Shown in pieces: positions 40,987-50,403 of a stretch of DNA of 63,395 nucleotides. Positions within the stretch are counted from its first letter, which is position 1, and each line of letters begins with the position of its first letter. The translations under genes were made by a program, and so were the position numbers. The notes under the pieces are model-generated. The model was not told where the DNA came from and made no database searches. It saw only the letters and a list, made by a program, of their open reading frames with translations. Location: positions 1 to 63,395 of the forward strand of contig DYUK01000016.1 of the NCBI GenBank assembly GCA_020743695.1. Direction: 5' to 3'. Source of the DNA: Brevibacterium senegalense. GTDB taxonomy: Bacteria > Actinomycetota > Actinomycetes > Actinomycetales > Brevibacteriaceae.

Positions 40987-42273
40987 TCAGCGCTGGTCGG
41001 TGGGCACGTAGGTGCGCGCGGCGGAACCGGTGTAGATCTGGCGCGGACGGCCGATCTTCGTCTCCGGGTCCTTCGCCGCCTCGCGCCACTGGGCGATCCA
41101 GCCGGGCAGGCGACCCACCGCGAACAGCACGGTGAACATGTTCGTGGGGAAGCCCAGCGCCTTGTAGATGAGACCGGTGTAGAAGTCGACGTTCGGATAC
41201 AGCTTGCGCTCGACGAAGTAGTCGTCGGCCAGCGCGATCTCCTCGAGGCTCTTGGCCAGGTCGAGCATCTCGTCGTTGCCGCCCAGCTTCTCCAGGACCT
41301 CGTCCGCCGTCTTCTTGATGATCGCGGCACGCGGATCGTAGTTCTTGTAGACGCGGTGGCCGAAGCCCATGAGGCGGACGCCGTCCTCCTTGTTCTTCAC
41401 CCGCTCCATGAACTTCGCGGGGCCGTCGTCCGACTTCTGGATCTCCTCGAGCATCTCGAGGACCGCGGAGTTGGCGCCACCGTGCAGCGGACCGGCCAGC
41501 GCGTTGATGCCGGCGGAGATCGACTGGTAGAGGTTCGCCTGCGACGAGCCCACGAGGCGGACCGTCGACGTCGAGCAGTTCTGCTCGTGGTCCGCGTGGA
41601 GGATGAACAGCTGGTCGAGCGCACGCAGCGCCAGCGGGTCGATCTCGTACGGCTCCGAGGGGAAGCCGAAGTTCACGCGAAGGAAGTTCTCCACGAGACC
41701 CAGATCGTTGTCCGGGAACACGACCGGCAGACCCTCCGAGTGGCGGTGAGCGAACGCCGCGATCGTGGGCATCTTCGCCAGGAGGCGCGCGGTCGACAGA
41801 TCGATCTGCGCCTCATCCGTGACGGACAGGCTGTCCTGGTAGAAGGTCGACAGCGCGGCGATCGCGGACGACACCATGGGCATGGGGTGCGCGTCGTAGG
41901 GGAACGCCTGGAAGAACCGACGCATGTCCTCGTGCAGGAGCGTGTGCTCGCGCAGCGTCGCGTCGAAGTCAGCCAGCTGCTGCGAGGTGGGCAGCTCGCC
42001 GTGGATGAGCAGGTAGGACACCTCGACGAACGTCGACTTCTCCGTCAGCTCCGCAATGTCGTAGCCGCGGTAGCGGAGGATGCCCTCATCCCCGTCGATG
42101 TACGTGATCGCCGACGACAGCGACGCGGTGTTCGCGAAACCGGGATCGTAGGTGACCTGACCCGTCGAGCTCAGCAGCGAGTTGATCCGCAGACCGTCGT
42201 TGCCCTCCACGGCCTCGACGAGGTCGAGTTCCAGCTCCTGGTCGCTCGTGCGAAGCACAGCATCCTTCGTCAT
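40987..42273 (-). CDS. gltA: Citrate synthase
   Basis: The 428-residue type II (hexameric-type) citrate synthase condenses oxaloacetate and acetyl-CoA at the entry to the TCA cycle. Catalytic residues are in place: His in AGPLHGGANSAV, His in MGFGHRVYKNYDPRA and Asp in LYPNVDFYTGL; the ILHADHEQNCSTSTVR segment is typical. The N-terminal beta-domain (ELELDLVEAVEGNDGLRI) is also present. ATG 42273 has GAGAGG about 9 nt upstream and is preferred to the ATG at 42288. TAGTCT near 42360 on the minus strand may be the -10, leaving a leader of about 80 nt. Confidence 0.97.
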   Translation of the reverse strand: MTKDAVLRTSDQELELDLVEAVEGNDGLRINSLLSSTGQVTYDPGFANTASLSSAITYIDGDEGILRYRGYDIAELTEKSTFVEVSYLLIHGELPTSQQLADFDATLREHTLLHEDMRRFFQAFPYDAHPMPMVSSAIAALSTFYQDSLSVTDEAQIDLSTARLLAKMPTIAAFAHRHSEGLPVVFPDNDLGLVENFLRVNFGFPSEPYEIDPLALRALDQLFILHADHEQNCSTSTVRLVGSSQANLYQSISAGINALAGPLHGGANSAVLEMLEEIQKSDDGPAKFMERVKNKEDGVRLMGFGHRVYKNYDPRAAIIKKTADEVLEKLGGNDEMLDLAKSLEEIALADDYFVERKLYPNVDFYTGLIYKALGFPTNMFTVLFAVGRLPGWIAQWREAAKDPETKIGRPRQIYTGSAARTYVPTDQR

Positions 42274-42457
42274 GCGGGTACCTCTCATCTTCGTGTCCCG
42301 GCGGTGGCCGGGCTTGGATGTTTCCCAGCAGAAGCTGAGTATGGATTCAAAGTCTTCTGCAGACTAGCCGAACTGTCCACGCGGCACGAAATCACCAGAC
42401 GATGGTGTACCATGCCCCGCGCGCGGCCCCGAGCCTGCCCGGCGAACCGCCGCCGCA

Positions 42458-43579
42458 TCAGCCGCGCAGGCGGTCCGCCGCCTCCCGGATCACATCGTCC
42501 GAGGCGGTGAGCGCGATGCGCACGTGGCGCGCTCCGGCCTCGCCGTAGAACGCACCGGGACCGGCGATGATCCCCCGCTGCGCGAGGGCCTCGATCGTGT
42601 CCCAGCAGTCCTCGTCCCGGGTCGCCCACAGATAGAGACCCGCCTCCGAATGATCGATGCGCGCGCCGAAGGCCTCGACCGCCGGACGCAGCACCGCGCG
42701 CCGGGCGCGGTAGAGCTCCTTCTGCTCCCGGACATGCGCCTCGTCCTTGAGCGCCGCGATCGCGGCGGCCTGCACGGGCCCCGGCATGATCATGCCGGCG
42801 TGCTTGCGCGCGTTTGTCAACGGTCCCACGAGAGCCGGGTCGCCCGCGAGGAACGCGGCACGGTAACCGGCCAGGTTGGACTGCTTCGACAGGGAGTACA
42901 CGGACAGCACGCCCGTGTGGTCGTCACCCACGACGCGGGGGTCCAGGATTCCGGGAGCGGTGTCCTCGCCCTCCCAGCCCAGGCGCGCGTAGCACTCGTC
43001 CGAGGCGAGGACGACGCCGGCCTCCCGCGTCCGCCGGACGACCGCCGCCAGCGTCTCAGGGTCGAGAACACGACCGGTCGGGTTGCCCGGCGAATTGATC
43101 CACAGCAGTCCCACGCCCTCCAGCGAGGCTCCGGCCAGGATGTCGTCGACGTCGAGGACCCGCGCCTCGACTCCGGCGAGCGTTGCCCCCATCGCGTAGG
43201 TGGGGTACGCCGCGGCCGGGTGCGCGACCGCCAGACCCCGGCCGGCGAGGCCCAGGAGGGTGGGCAGCCATGCGACGGCCTCTTTCGATCCCACGAGTGG
43301 CAGCACCTGCGTCGCGGGATCGAGCGTCGCGCCGAAGACCCGGGCGTACCAGTCCGCGATCGCACCGCGCAGCTGCGGGGTGCCCGCGGTCGTGGGGTAA
43401 CCGGGCCAATCCGCGGCGGCGGCCAGCGCCTCGCGGATGACGGGCGGGGTGGGGTCGACGGGCGTGCCGATCGACAGGTCGCAGACGCCGCCGGGGTGCG
43501 CGTCCGCGGTCGCGCGGTAGGGCGCGAGCGTGTCCCACGGGTAATCGGGCAGGGACAGGCCGAATCCTGTCTGCGTCAC
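42458..43579 (-). CDS. dapC: Succinyldiaminopimelate transaminase DapC
   Basis: This 373-residue class I/II aminotransferase (PLP fold type I) has SIGTPVDPTP at the N-terminus, WINSPGNPTGRVL, ASDECYARLGW and the PLP-lysine motif VYSLSKQSNLAGYR. Its place directly downstream of a 7Fe ferredoxin gene, as with Rv1178-Rv1177, and the presence of dapD and dapE 4-5 kb away identify it as DapC, converting N-succinyl-2-amino-6-ketopimelate to N-succinyl-LL-diaminopimelate. Start GTG 43579 lies 5 bp after the ferredoxin stop; longer upstream frames run over the ferredoxin gene and are excluded. Confidence 0.93.
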   Translation of the reverse strand: MTQTGFGLSLPDYPWDTLAPYRATADAHPGGVCDLSIGTPVDPTPPVIREALAAAADWPGYPTTAGTPQLRGAIADWYARVFGATLDPATQVLPLVGSKEAVAWLPTLLGLAGRGLAVAHPAAAYPTYAMGATLAGVEARVLDVDDILAGASLEGVGLLWINSPGNPTGRVLDPETLAAVVRRTREAGVVLASDECYARLGWEGEDTAPGILDPRVVGDDHTGVLSVYSLSKQSNLAGYRAAFLAGDPALVGPLTNARKHAGMIMPGPVQAAAIAALKDEAHVREQKELYRARRAVLRPAVEAFGARIDHSEAGLYLWATRDEDCWDTIEALAQRGIIAGPGAFYGEAGARHVRIALTASDDVIREAADRLRG

Positions 43580-43584
43580 GGGGC

Positions 43585-43908
43585 TCAGTCCTGGTTCTGC
43601 GGGGGCAGGGCGGCGATGAGCGGGTGATCGGTCCCCGTGTTGCCCACCTTCGCGGCACCGCCGGGAGAGCCCAGGTCGTCGAAGAAGTCCACGTTGGCGT
43701 TGTAGTACTCCGCCCACTCCTCCGGCACGTCGTCCTCGTAGTAGATCGCCTCGACCGGGCAGACCGGCTCGCAGGCCCCGCAGTCCACGCACTCATCGGG
43801 GTGGATGTAGAGCATCCGCTCGCCCTCGTAGATGCAGTCCACGGGACATTCGTCGATGCACGCCTTGTCCTTGAGGTCCACACACGGCTGCGCGATGACG
43901 TATGTCAC
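43585..43908 (-). CDS. fdxA: 7Fe ferredoxin (FdxA/FdxC type)
   Basis: The 107-residue protein has eight Cys: C9, C17, C21 and C25 in PCVDLKDKACIDECPVDC and C40, C43, C46 and C50 in CVDCGACEPVCP. This is the pattern of the [3Fe-4S][4Fe-4S] ferredoxins of actinobacteria, which carry electrons to cytochromes P450 and other acceptors. GTG 43908 is chosen from two nearby GTG codons because AGGAG lies 8 nt upstream. dapC follows after 5 bp, so they are cotranscribed. Confidence 0.96.
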   Translation of the reverse strand: MTYVIAQPCVDLKDKACIDECPVDCIYEGERMLYIHPDECVDCGACEPVCPVEAIYYEDDVPEEWAEYYNANVDFFDDLGSPGGAAKVGNTGTDHPLIAALPPQNQD

Positions 43909-44020
43909 TGTCACTTCTCCTATGGCTCCGGATCCACTCCTCACCAGGGTACTCCCCTAGAGTGGAGTGACCCCACCCCCGTCGCCCATCGCGACGCACA
44001 GTCGAAGCAGAGGTCAGTCC

Positions 44021-45070
44021 ATGGAGCTGCGTCCCGGAATCCGCGTCGTCCTCAGGTACCGCAGCGGCGACCAGGCGACGGATGCACTGGGACTCGTCGA
44101 CGAGGTGACGGATCTCACCGTCACGGTGCGGACGAAGCGCGGTCCGGTCGTCGTCGACCGGGAGTCGATCCTCGTCGCCCACGAGGTCCCGCCCGCCCCG
44201 GTCCGCACGGGACAGCCGCACCGGGCCCTTTCCGCGGTCGACCTGCGCCGCATCTCCGCCGCCGCCTGGCTCCCTCCGCAGAGCACGTGGCTCCACGCGG
44301 ACAACGTGCGCGCGGAGGCGGAGGGGTCGACCGACTTCGTCCAGACCGGCTGGTTGCTGCGCGCGGAGGCGGACTCGCCCTCGCGCCGGGCGTCCTCCGC
44401 TCTGCCGCTCGACGCACCGGGGATGCCCGCCGCACAGGCCCTCGACGCCGTCGAGGCCTGGTACGCCGCGCGCGGTCTGAGTCCTCAGATCCAGATCTAC
44501 TCCGCGGACGCGAGCGCCGCACTCGACCCCACCTGCGCGGAGCTGGGGCCGCTGCTGCGCGAGCGCGGGTTCACCCCCTCGGCCCCGGTCCTGCTGCTGA
44601 CGGGGGCCACGCGCGAGGCCGCCGCCGGGGCCACCCGTGCGACGGACGCCGCTCTGCCCGGCCTCACGATCCACGTGGAGGACGAGCCGTCGGAGGATCT
44701 CGTGACCGCGCTGGGGCGCGATCCTGAGGCACCCGACCGCGCGGCCTTCACCCGCCTGCTCACCTCCGGCGAGCAGGTCCAGTTCGTGTCCGCGTGGGCG
44801 CATCATCCGGACGGCTCGCGCAGTCCGGTCGCCGCGTGCCGTCTGGCGGAGGTGAACCGCTGGGCGGTCGTGACGAACCTCGTCACGCACCCCGGGCTGC
44901 GCCGTCGCGGGGCCGGCCGTGCGATCGTGCGCGCCGCACTCGCGACCGCGGCCGGGCGCGGTGTGCGCTCCTACCTCGTCGATGTGGAGGCGGACAACGC
45001 GGCGTCCCTGGCCCTCTTCGAGTCCCTAGGCGCGACGGTCGCCCAGCGCAGCTGGTACGCCCGCCGCTGA
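44021..45070 (+). CDS. GNAT family N-acetyltransferase with N-terminal SH3-like domain
   Basis: The 349-residue protein starts with a small beta domain (about 1-60, RPGIRVVLRYRSGDQATDALGLVDEVTDLTV), followed by a linker and two acetyltransferase-like halves. The C-terminal one contains VTNLVTHPGLRRRGAGRAIVRAALATA, the acetyl-CoA pyrophosphate-binding R/Q-x-x-G-x-G/A loop, and LVDVEADNAASLALFESLGATVAQR. Substrate unknown; the double-domain layout is shared by many actinobacterial GNATs. AGAGGT lies upstream of ATG 44021. It is divergent from the ferredoxin gene and followed by tandem repeats. Confidence 0.85.
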   Translation: MELRPGIRVVLRYRSGDQATDALGLVDEVTDLTVTVRTKRGPVVVDRESILVAHEVPPAPVRTGQPHRALSAVDLRRISAAAWLPPQSTWLHADNVRAEAEGSTDFVQTGWLLRAEADSPSRRASSALPLDAPGMPAAQALDAVEAWYAARGLSPQIQIYSADASAALDPTCAELGPLLRERGFTPSAPVLLLTGATREAAAGATRATDAALPGLTIHVEDEPSEDLVTALGRDPEAPDRAAFTRLLTSGEQVQFVSAWAHHPDGSRSPVAACRLAEVNRWAVVTNLVTHPGLRRRGAGRAIVRAALATAAGRGVRSYLVDVEADNAASLALFESLGATVAQRSWYARR

Positions 45071-45080
45071 CGGTCCCGGC

Positions 45081-45130
45081 TCACCGCCGACCCCGGGGGC
45101 TCACCGCCGACCCCGGGGGCTCACCGCCGA
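45081..45130 (+). repeat. Tandem 20-bp repeat after the GNAT gene
   Basis: The unit TCACCGCCGACCCCGGGGGC occurs at 45081-45100 and 45101-45120, with ten further bases of a third copy to 45130. The block lies inside a larger duplication in which the GNAT stop region (45061-45088) recurs near 45135-45163. Confidence 0.9.
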
Positions 45131-45180
45131 ACCGCCGCCGCTGACCGTCCCTGCTCACCGCCGGCCCCAGCGGCACCTGG

Positions 45181-46881
45181 TCAGTCCTCGCAGATGACAC
45201 GGTTGACCGGCCGGTAGACGGTCGTGAAGTCGTCCTCCTGCACGACGTCCCCGGTGTCCGCGTCGCGGATCGTGCGGTAGATCGTGATGGACCAGCCCTC
45301 CCTGGGTGACTGCGGGGAGCATTCCGGGCCGGATTCCCGCACCGTGCCCGGCGAGGTGTGGGCGAAGCGGTCGGAGGCATCGGCTTCGACCTCGACCGTC
45401 TTGACGCCCAGCACGCGGGCGTGGACCTCGCCCCCGGACAGGCTCATGTCCAGTACGACCGGCTCATCGGAGGTGTTCGTGAACTTGAGGTCGATCGACG
45501 ACCAGTCGAGCGTCGTCTCGCGGCCCTCCGGGTAGCGGGAGATGTAGCGGGAGTGCGCCTGATGCTCGTCCAGGTCGAAGCCCGCGAAGAACGCCGCGTT
45601 GAACAGGGTCGTCGACACCTGTGAGATCCCGCCGCCGTAGTCCTTCGTCATCTGCCCCTCCATGATGACGCCCGCCTGCTTGTAGCCGTTCGCGGCGGTC
45701 CGCTGGCCCAGGGTCTCGTTGAGGGAGAACTGCTCACCGGGCTGCAGCACGGTGCCGCTCACGGAGTCCGTCGACACGCGCAGGTTCGTGTCGCGGTTGG
45801 GTTCGGAGTCGTACGAGGTGGAGAACTCCGCGATCGTGTCGGAGAAGTCCGCCTCCTCCGCATCCTCCGTCGTGAACTCCGGCTCCTCCTCCGTCAGCTC
45901 GATCTCCCCGCTGCGATCGTCCGCGGTCATCGCTTTCGCGACCGCGTCCGCCACCGCGTCCTCCTCCGCGCCCAGACCGCTGGAGGCCGGCACCACCGTG
46001 AGGTCGTCGCCGTCGATGTCGAAGCTCGCGTCCGTGGGGGCCTGGCCCACGTCCGGGTTCTCCTCGAAGACCGCCTCTGTGAGACCGCCGGCGTCGAACA
46101 CCGGGGCGAGCGTCCCGTCCTGCGGTTCGAAGGACAGGTGGCCGGCGATGGTCTGCGCGGACACCTCCATCCCCTGGGTCTCGCCGTCCGGATCTGTCGC
46201 CTCGAGGGACACGTCGTCGGAGACCGCGGGCTCGGCCACCTCGGACCGCACCTGCTCCGCCTCCTCCGTCGTGATGTCCGGCTCCGTGGCGATCGGCTCG
46301 ACGGTCACCTCGTCCGCGCGCAGCCACTGCTGCTCGATCGCCTCGCGCAGGGCGGAGTCCGCCACGACGATCCCGTCCTCGCCCTTCGTCACGATCGCGG
46401 CCCGGTCCTCGTCGTACTCGAGCTGCGCGTCGACGGGTTCCAGGGTGAGGTCCTCCGACGTCGACTCCAGCACGGGCCCCAGCGCGTCCTCGTCGATGTC
46501 GAGGACCGGCGCGATCTCCTCGTCCTCGAACAGGCGCGACCAGACGACGCGGGGGTCCAGGGAGAAGCCCAAGGCGGAGTCGACGGTCGCCTCGACGTCG
46601 ACGCTCAGTCCCGCGTCCACCGGGTCGAAGGTCGCGGACGACTCACCGGCGACGACGTCCACCTCCTGCTGCGGGGTCTCCCCCAGTCCGTCGGTCAGCG
46701 CGGTCACCGCCTCGTCGCGGTCCATCCCGCCGATGTCGACGCCCATCGACCGCGCACCGGACGGGGCCGAGGTGGACTGCCACGCGGCCAGCAGCACGTA
46801 GGCGCCGGCCAGCAGGACGGCGACGACCGAGCCGATGATGAGCCACCACCGCTTCGTCCTGCCGGCGCTTCCCTGTGTCAT
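45181..46881 (-). CDS. VanW family protein with peptidoglycan-binding-like repeats
   Basis: The 566-residue protein has one N-terminal membrane anchor (WWLIIGSVVAVLLAGAYVLLAAW, about 13-35). Then come YoaR-type putative peptidoglycan-binding domains (GMDRDEAVTALTDGL region and a second near 200-330) and a C-terminal VanW domain with EFSTSYDSEPNRDTNLR, QFSLNETLGQRTAANGYKQAG and YGGGISQVSTTLFNAAFFAGFDLDEHQAHSRYISRYP. It is extracytoplasmic and cell-wall related; despite the name, VanW proteins are not in themselves vancomycin resistance determinants. Acidic linkers (SELTEEEPEFTTEDAEEADF) are unusually long. ATG 46881 has AGGA about 8 nt upstream and is preferred to 46938. Confidence 0.88.
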   Translation of the reverse strand: MTQGSAGRTKRWWLIIGSVVAVLLAGAYVLLAAWQSTSAPSGARSMGVDIGGMDRDEAVTALTDGLGETPQQEVDVVAGESSATFDPVDAGLSVDVEATVDSALGFSLDPRVVWSRLFEDEEIAPVLDIDEDALGPVLESTSEDLTLEPVDAQLEYDEDRAAIVTKGEDGIVVADSALREAIEQQWLRADEVTVEPIATEPDITTEEAEQVRSEVAEPAVSDDVSLEATDPDGETQGMEVSAQTIAGHLSFEPQDGTLAPVFDAGGLTEAVFEENPDVGQAPTDASFDIDGDDLTVVPASSGLGAEEDAVADAVAKAMTADDRSGEIELTEEEPEFTTEDAEEADFSDTIAEFSTSYDSEPNRDTNLRVSTDSVSGTVLQPGEQFSLNETLGQRTAANGYKQAGVIMEGQMTKDYGGGISQVSTTLFNAAFFAGFDLDEHQAHSRYISRYPEGRETTLDWSSIDLKFTNTSDEPVVLDMSLSGGEVHARVLGVKTVEVEADASDRFAHTSPGTVRESGPECSPQSPREGWSITIYRTIRDADTGDVVQEDDFTTVYRPVNRVICED

Positions 46882-46948
46882 GCGCGTCGTCCTGCACTTC
46901 CCGCTCTCGTACCGACGGCGGTCACCGCCGGAGATCACGAGAAATGTA

Positions 46949-48436
46949 CTACACGCGTCTCCGCGCCGGCCTCACGAAGACGATGACGGCCGCCAGCAGC
47001 ATGGGTGCGAAGAGCCACGTGAGCGAGCGCAGTGAGCCGGTCACGATGAGGTCCTGTCCCGGCCACAGCTGCGGTTGGGCGAAGGCGAAGCTCACGATCG
47101 AGACGACCGCGGCCAGTGTGACGGTCACGATCGTCGACCGGTAGAGCGCCGTGATGTGCCACAGTGCGGCGATCGTGAGCAGCAGCGCCAGTCCCAGCCC
47201 CCACGGCAGGATGACCGGCTGGCCGGCCAGCGTCACGGCCGTCGCGTTGAGGTGCTGGAGGGATCCCAGCAGTCCGACGACGAGGCCGATGACGAGCGCG
47301 TGGAGGCACCCGCCCAGCGTCGCCGTCCAGCTCTCGTCCGTCTTCTTCCGCCGAGGCCGCAGCCGCTGACCGTCCGCCTCACCCGCCGCTGCGGTGGCGT
47401 CCGGGTCCCCCGTCGCCGCGACGGCGGCACCGGCCGCGGTCGCCCCGGCGGCTCCCGCCGCCGCGCCGGCGGGCAGGGGTGCGCCGGTCTCGATGCCCGG
47501 CGCCCGCCCGCCCGGAGAGCGGTCGGGGGCCAGCAGCGCGATCTCGTCGACCGTGCCGTCCGGCAGTGCCCGCACGGGTGCGTCCGCGCTCTTCGCGAAG
47601 TCCGCCAGGGCGAAGTGCTCCGTCGTGCCGATCCGCTGGCCGATCCGGTTCGACAGGGCGAAGAAGTCGCCGGCGACCGTGACCTGGGTGGCGTGCGCGG
47701 CCATCGCCATCGCCTTCTGCCCCAGCACGTCCTCGACGTCCTGGGCCACGGCCACGGGGACCTCGTCCGCGATGGTGGAAGGGGCCTCGGCGGGCAGGAA
47801 GCCCGTGAGGTCGAAGCCGGGCGCGGTCGCGTCGAAGGTCCGGGCCACGGCGGCCGGCGGGTTCACGATCGTGAGCAGGCGCGTCCGGTCCGACCGGGCC
47901 GGACCGCCCCGGCGCAGCGCGGACACGGTCGCCTCGTGGCAGCGGCGGTGGTCGGGATGGCCGTAGCCGCCGTCCGCAGCGTAGGTGAGGACGAGGTGCG
48001 GGTCCACCGCCTCGATGACGGCGGAGACGCGGGCGGCGACGTCGTCCGGGTCCGCCGCGCAGAACGCATCCGGCGGCATCGTCGCGGGGGCGTGGGCGTG
48101 CCCGTCCTCGCCCCACACCATGCCCGAGTCCTCGAAGCGGCGGGCCGGGAACCCTGCCGCGGCCTCGGGAGCGGACTGGCCCAGGTACGCGTGCTCGGTG
48201 ACCCCCAGCGCCTGCAGCGCGGCCGCGAGCTCCTGCTCGCGGTGCGCGGCCAGGCCCGCCCGGTCGCCCTCGAGGCCGGCCAGCTCCTCGCCGATCACCT
48301 CACCGCCCTCGCCCCGGGTCGCGGTGAGGAGGACGACGCGCGCACCCGCGCGCACCAGGTGGGCCATCGTGCCGCCCGTCGCGATCGATTCGTCGTCGGG
48401 ATGGGCGTGGACGAGCAGGACGGTGGGGGTCGTCAA
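46949..48436 (-). CDS. mshB: MshB-like GlcNAc-inositol deacetylase with C-terminal membrane domain
   Basis: The first 300 residues are a LmbE/PIG-L deacetylase: zinc motif AHPDDE (11-16), LTATRGEGGEVIGEELAGLEG, GQSAPEAAAGFPARRFEDSGMVW and GYGHPDHRRCHEA with the third His. These are the hallmarks of MshB, which deacetylates GlcNAc-Ins in mycothiol synthesis, and the place beside typA fits (Rv1170, Rv1165). A low-complexity Ala/Gly linker leads to about four C-terminal membrane helices (LHALVIGLVVGLLGSLQHL onward), a fusion of the DUF6113 type that I know from other Micrococcales but not from mycobacterial MshB. The start is TTG 48436, 8 bp after the typA stop, so the two are cotranscribed. Other mycothiol genes are not in the window. 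Confidence 0.88.
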   Translation of the reverse strand: MTTPTVLLVHAHPDDESIATGGTMAHLVRAGARVVLLTATRGEGGEVIGEELAGLEGDRAGLAAHREQELAAALQALGVTEHAYLGQSAPEAAAGFPARRFEDSGMVWGEDGHAHAPATMPPDAFCAADPDDVAARVSAVIEAVDPHLVLTYAADGGYGHPDHRRCHEATVSALRRGGPARSDRTRLLTIVNPPAAVARTFDATAPGFDLTGFLPAEAPSTIADEVPVAVAQDVEDVLGQKAMAMAAHATQVTVAGDFFALSNRIGQRIGTTEHFALADFAKSADAPVRALPDGTVDEIALLAPDRSPGGRAPGIETGAPLPAGAAAGAAGATAAGAAVAATGDPDATAAAGEADGQRLRPRRKKTDESWTATLGGCLHALVIGLVVGLLGSLQHLNATAVTLAGQPVILPWGLGLALLLTIAALWHITALYRSTIVTVTLAAVVSIVSFAFAQPQLWPGQDLIVTGSLRSLTWLFAPMLLAAVIVFVRPARRRV

Positions 48437-48443
48437 CGGCGGA

Positions 48444-50345
48444 TCAGCCCTGCATCCTGCGCTGGGACTTGTGGCGCTCCTTCTGGTCCAGGATGACCTT
48501 GCGGATGCGGACGGAGGACGGCGTCACCTCGACGCACTCGTCCTGGTTCGCGAACTCGAGGCTCTCCTCGAGGGTGAGGGTGCGCGGCGGGACGAGGTTC
48601 TCGAACGAGTCGGAGGAGGCCGCACGCATGTTCGTGAGCTTCTTCTCCTTCGTGATGTTCACGTCCATGTCGTCGGAGCGCGAGTTCTCGCCCACGATCT
48701 GGCCCTCGTACACCTCGGAGGTGGGCTGGACGAAGAACGAGCCGCGCTCCTGCAGGTTGATCATCGCGAACGGGGTGACGACCCCGGCGCGGTCGGCCAC
48801 CAGCGAGCCCGCGGTGCGGAACTCGATGGGGCCGGCCCACGGCGCGGTGCCGGCGGAGATCGAGTTCGCGATGCCGGTGCCGCGCGTCTCCGTCATGAAG
48901 CGGGTGCGGAAGCCGATGAGGCCGCGGGCCGGGACCTTGAACTCCATGCGGACCCAGCCGGTGCCGTGGTTCGCCATCGTCTCCATCGTGCCCTTGCGGG
49001 ACGCCATGAGCTGCGTGATCGCGCCCAGGTGCTCCTCCGGCACGTCGATCGTCATGTGCTCGAGCGGCTCGTGGAGGACGCCGTCCACGTGCCGGGTGAC
49101 GACCTGCGGCTTGCCGACGGTGAGCTCGAAGCCCTCGCGGCGCATCTGCTCGACGAGGATCGCCAGCGCCAGCTCGCCGCGGCCCTGCACCTCCCATGCG
49201 TCCGGTCGCTCCGTGGGAAGCACCTTGAGCGACACGTTGCCCACCAGCTCCTGGTCCAGGCGGTCCTTCACCTGGCGGGCGGTGACCTTCGTGCCCTTCT
49301 CGCGGCCGGCCAGCGGCGAGGTGTTGATGCCGATCGTCATGGAGATCGCGGGGTCGTCGACCGTGATGCCCGGCATGGGGCGCGGGTCCTCGAGGTCCGT
49401 GATCGTGTCGCCGATGTTGATCTCCGGGATGCCCGCGATCGCGACGATGTCGCCCGCGGACGCCTCCGTCGCCGGGATGCGCTCCAGCCCGCGGGTCTCC
49501 AGCAGCTCCGTCACCTTCGCGGAGGAGATCTCGCCGTTCGAGTGCACCCACGCGACCTGCTGGCCCTTGCGCAGCGTGCCGCCGTAGATCCGCAGCAGCG
49601 CCAGACGCCCCAGGAACGGCGAGGCGTCCAGGTTCGTCACGTGCGCCTGCAGCACCCCGTCATCGGTCGTCGCGGGGGCGGGGATGTACTCGAGGATCGT
49701 CTTGAAGAGCGGCTCCAGGTCCTCGCTGTCCGGCAGATCGCCGTCCGCGGGGCGGTTGACGGAGGCGCGTCCGGCCTTCGCGGAGGCGTAGACGACGGGT
49801 ACGTCGAGGACGACCTCCGCATCGAAGCCCTCGATCTCCTCCGCCAGGTCGGAGGCCAGACCCAGCAGCAGGTCCTGCGCCTCGTCCAGCACGTGCTCGA
49901 TGCGGGCGTCCGCACGGTCGGTCTTGTTGACGACCAGGATGACCGGCTTCTGCGCGGCCAGCGCCTTGCGCAGGACGAAGCGGGTCTGCGGCAGCGGGCC
50001 CTCCGAGGAGTCCACCAGGAGGACGACGCCGTCGACCATCGACAGGCCGCGCTCCACCTCGCCGCCGAAGTCCGCGTGGCCCGGGGTGTCGATCACGTTG
50101 ATCGTGATGGGCTCGTCCGCGGACGGACCGGTGTAGGCGATGGAGGTGTTCTTCGCGAGGATCGTGATCCCCTTCTCCTTCTCCAGCTCGCCCGAGTCCA
50201 TGACGCGATCGCCCACGTCTCCGTGGTCGCTGAAGGCACCGCCCTGCGTGAGCATTGCGTTGACGAGGGTCGTCTTGCCGTGGTCGACGTGCGCGACGAT
50301 CGCGACGTTCCTTCGGTCCGAGCGGCGGGAGGTGTGCAGCGTCAT
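48444..50345 (-). CDS. typA: Ribosome-associated GTPase TypA/BipA
   Basis: The 633-residue translational GTPase shows G1 AHVDHGKTTL, G3 DTPGHADFGGEV, G4 NKTDR, and the BipA C-terminal region with GEEHLGAITQLMASRKGTM-like ending and RGTGIANS. It binds ribosomes and acts in 50S assembly and stress or cold adaptation. The ATG at 50345 is preceded by GAAAGCGAG; an upstream in-frame ATG (50492) lies beyond the promoter. A perfect TATAAT (minus strand, 50390-50385) is placed 39 nt upstream of the start. mshB follows immediately. Confidence 0.96.
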   Translation of the reverse strand: MTLHTSRRSDRRNVAIVAHVDHGKTTLVNAMLTQGGAFSDHGDVGDRVMDSGELEKEKGITILAKNTSIAYTGPSADEPITINVIDTPGHADFGGEVERGLSMVDGVVLLVDSSEGPLPQTRFVLRKALAAQKPVILVVNKTDRADARIEHVLDEAQDLLLGLASDLAEEIEGFDAEVVLDVPVVYASAKAGRASVNRPADGDLPDSEDLEPLFKTILEYIPAPATTDDGVLQAHVTNLDASPFLGRLALLRIYGGTLRKGQQVAWVHSNGEISSAKVTELLETRGLERIPATEASAGDIVAIAGIPEINIGDTITDLEDPRPMPGITVDDPAISMTIGINTSPLAGREKGTKVTARQVKDRLDQELVGNVSLKVLPTERPDAWEVQGRGELALAILVEQMRREGFELTVGKPQVVTRHVDGVLHEPLEHMTIDVPEEHLGAITQLMASRKGTMETMANHGTGWVRMEFKVPARGLIGFRTRFMTETRGTGIANSISAGTAPWAGPIEFRTAGSLVADRAGVVTPFAMINLQERGSFFVQPTSEVYEGQIVGENSRSDDMDVNITKEKKLTNMRAASSDSFENLVPPRTLTLEESLEFANQDECVEVTPSSVRIRKVILDQKERHKSQRRMQG

Positions 50346-50384
50346 GGGCTCGCTTTCATAGAGGTGGCGGTTGCGCCGTAGACG

Positions 50385-50390
50385 ATTATA
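50385..50390 (-). promoter_or_regulatory. Consensus -10 element of typA
   Basis: TATAAT on the minus strand, followed by about 39 nt before the ATG at 50345. It matches the sigma-70-type consensus fully, unlike the TAnnnT leaderless promoters elsewhere in the window. Confidence 0.7.
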
Positions 50391-50403
50391 GGGGCCTGAA
50401 CGG

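Noticed and set aside
45061-45170. CRISPR array
   Set aside because: The 20-bp units are directly adjacent with no spacers, only about two and a half copies, and no cas genes are near.
45181-46881. Vancomycin resistance determinant
   Set aside because: VanW-domain proteins with YoaR-type repeats are common cell-wall proteins; no vanHAX or vanRS genes are present.
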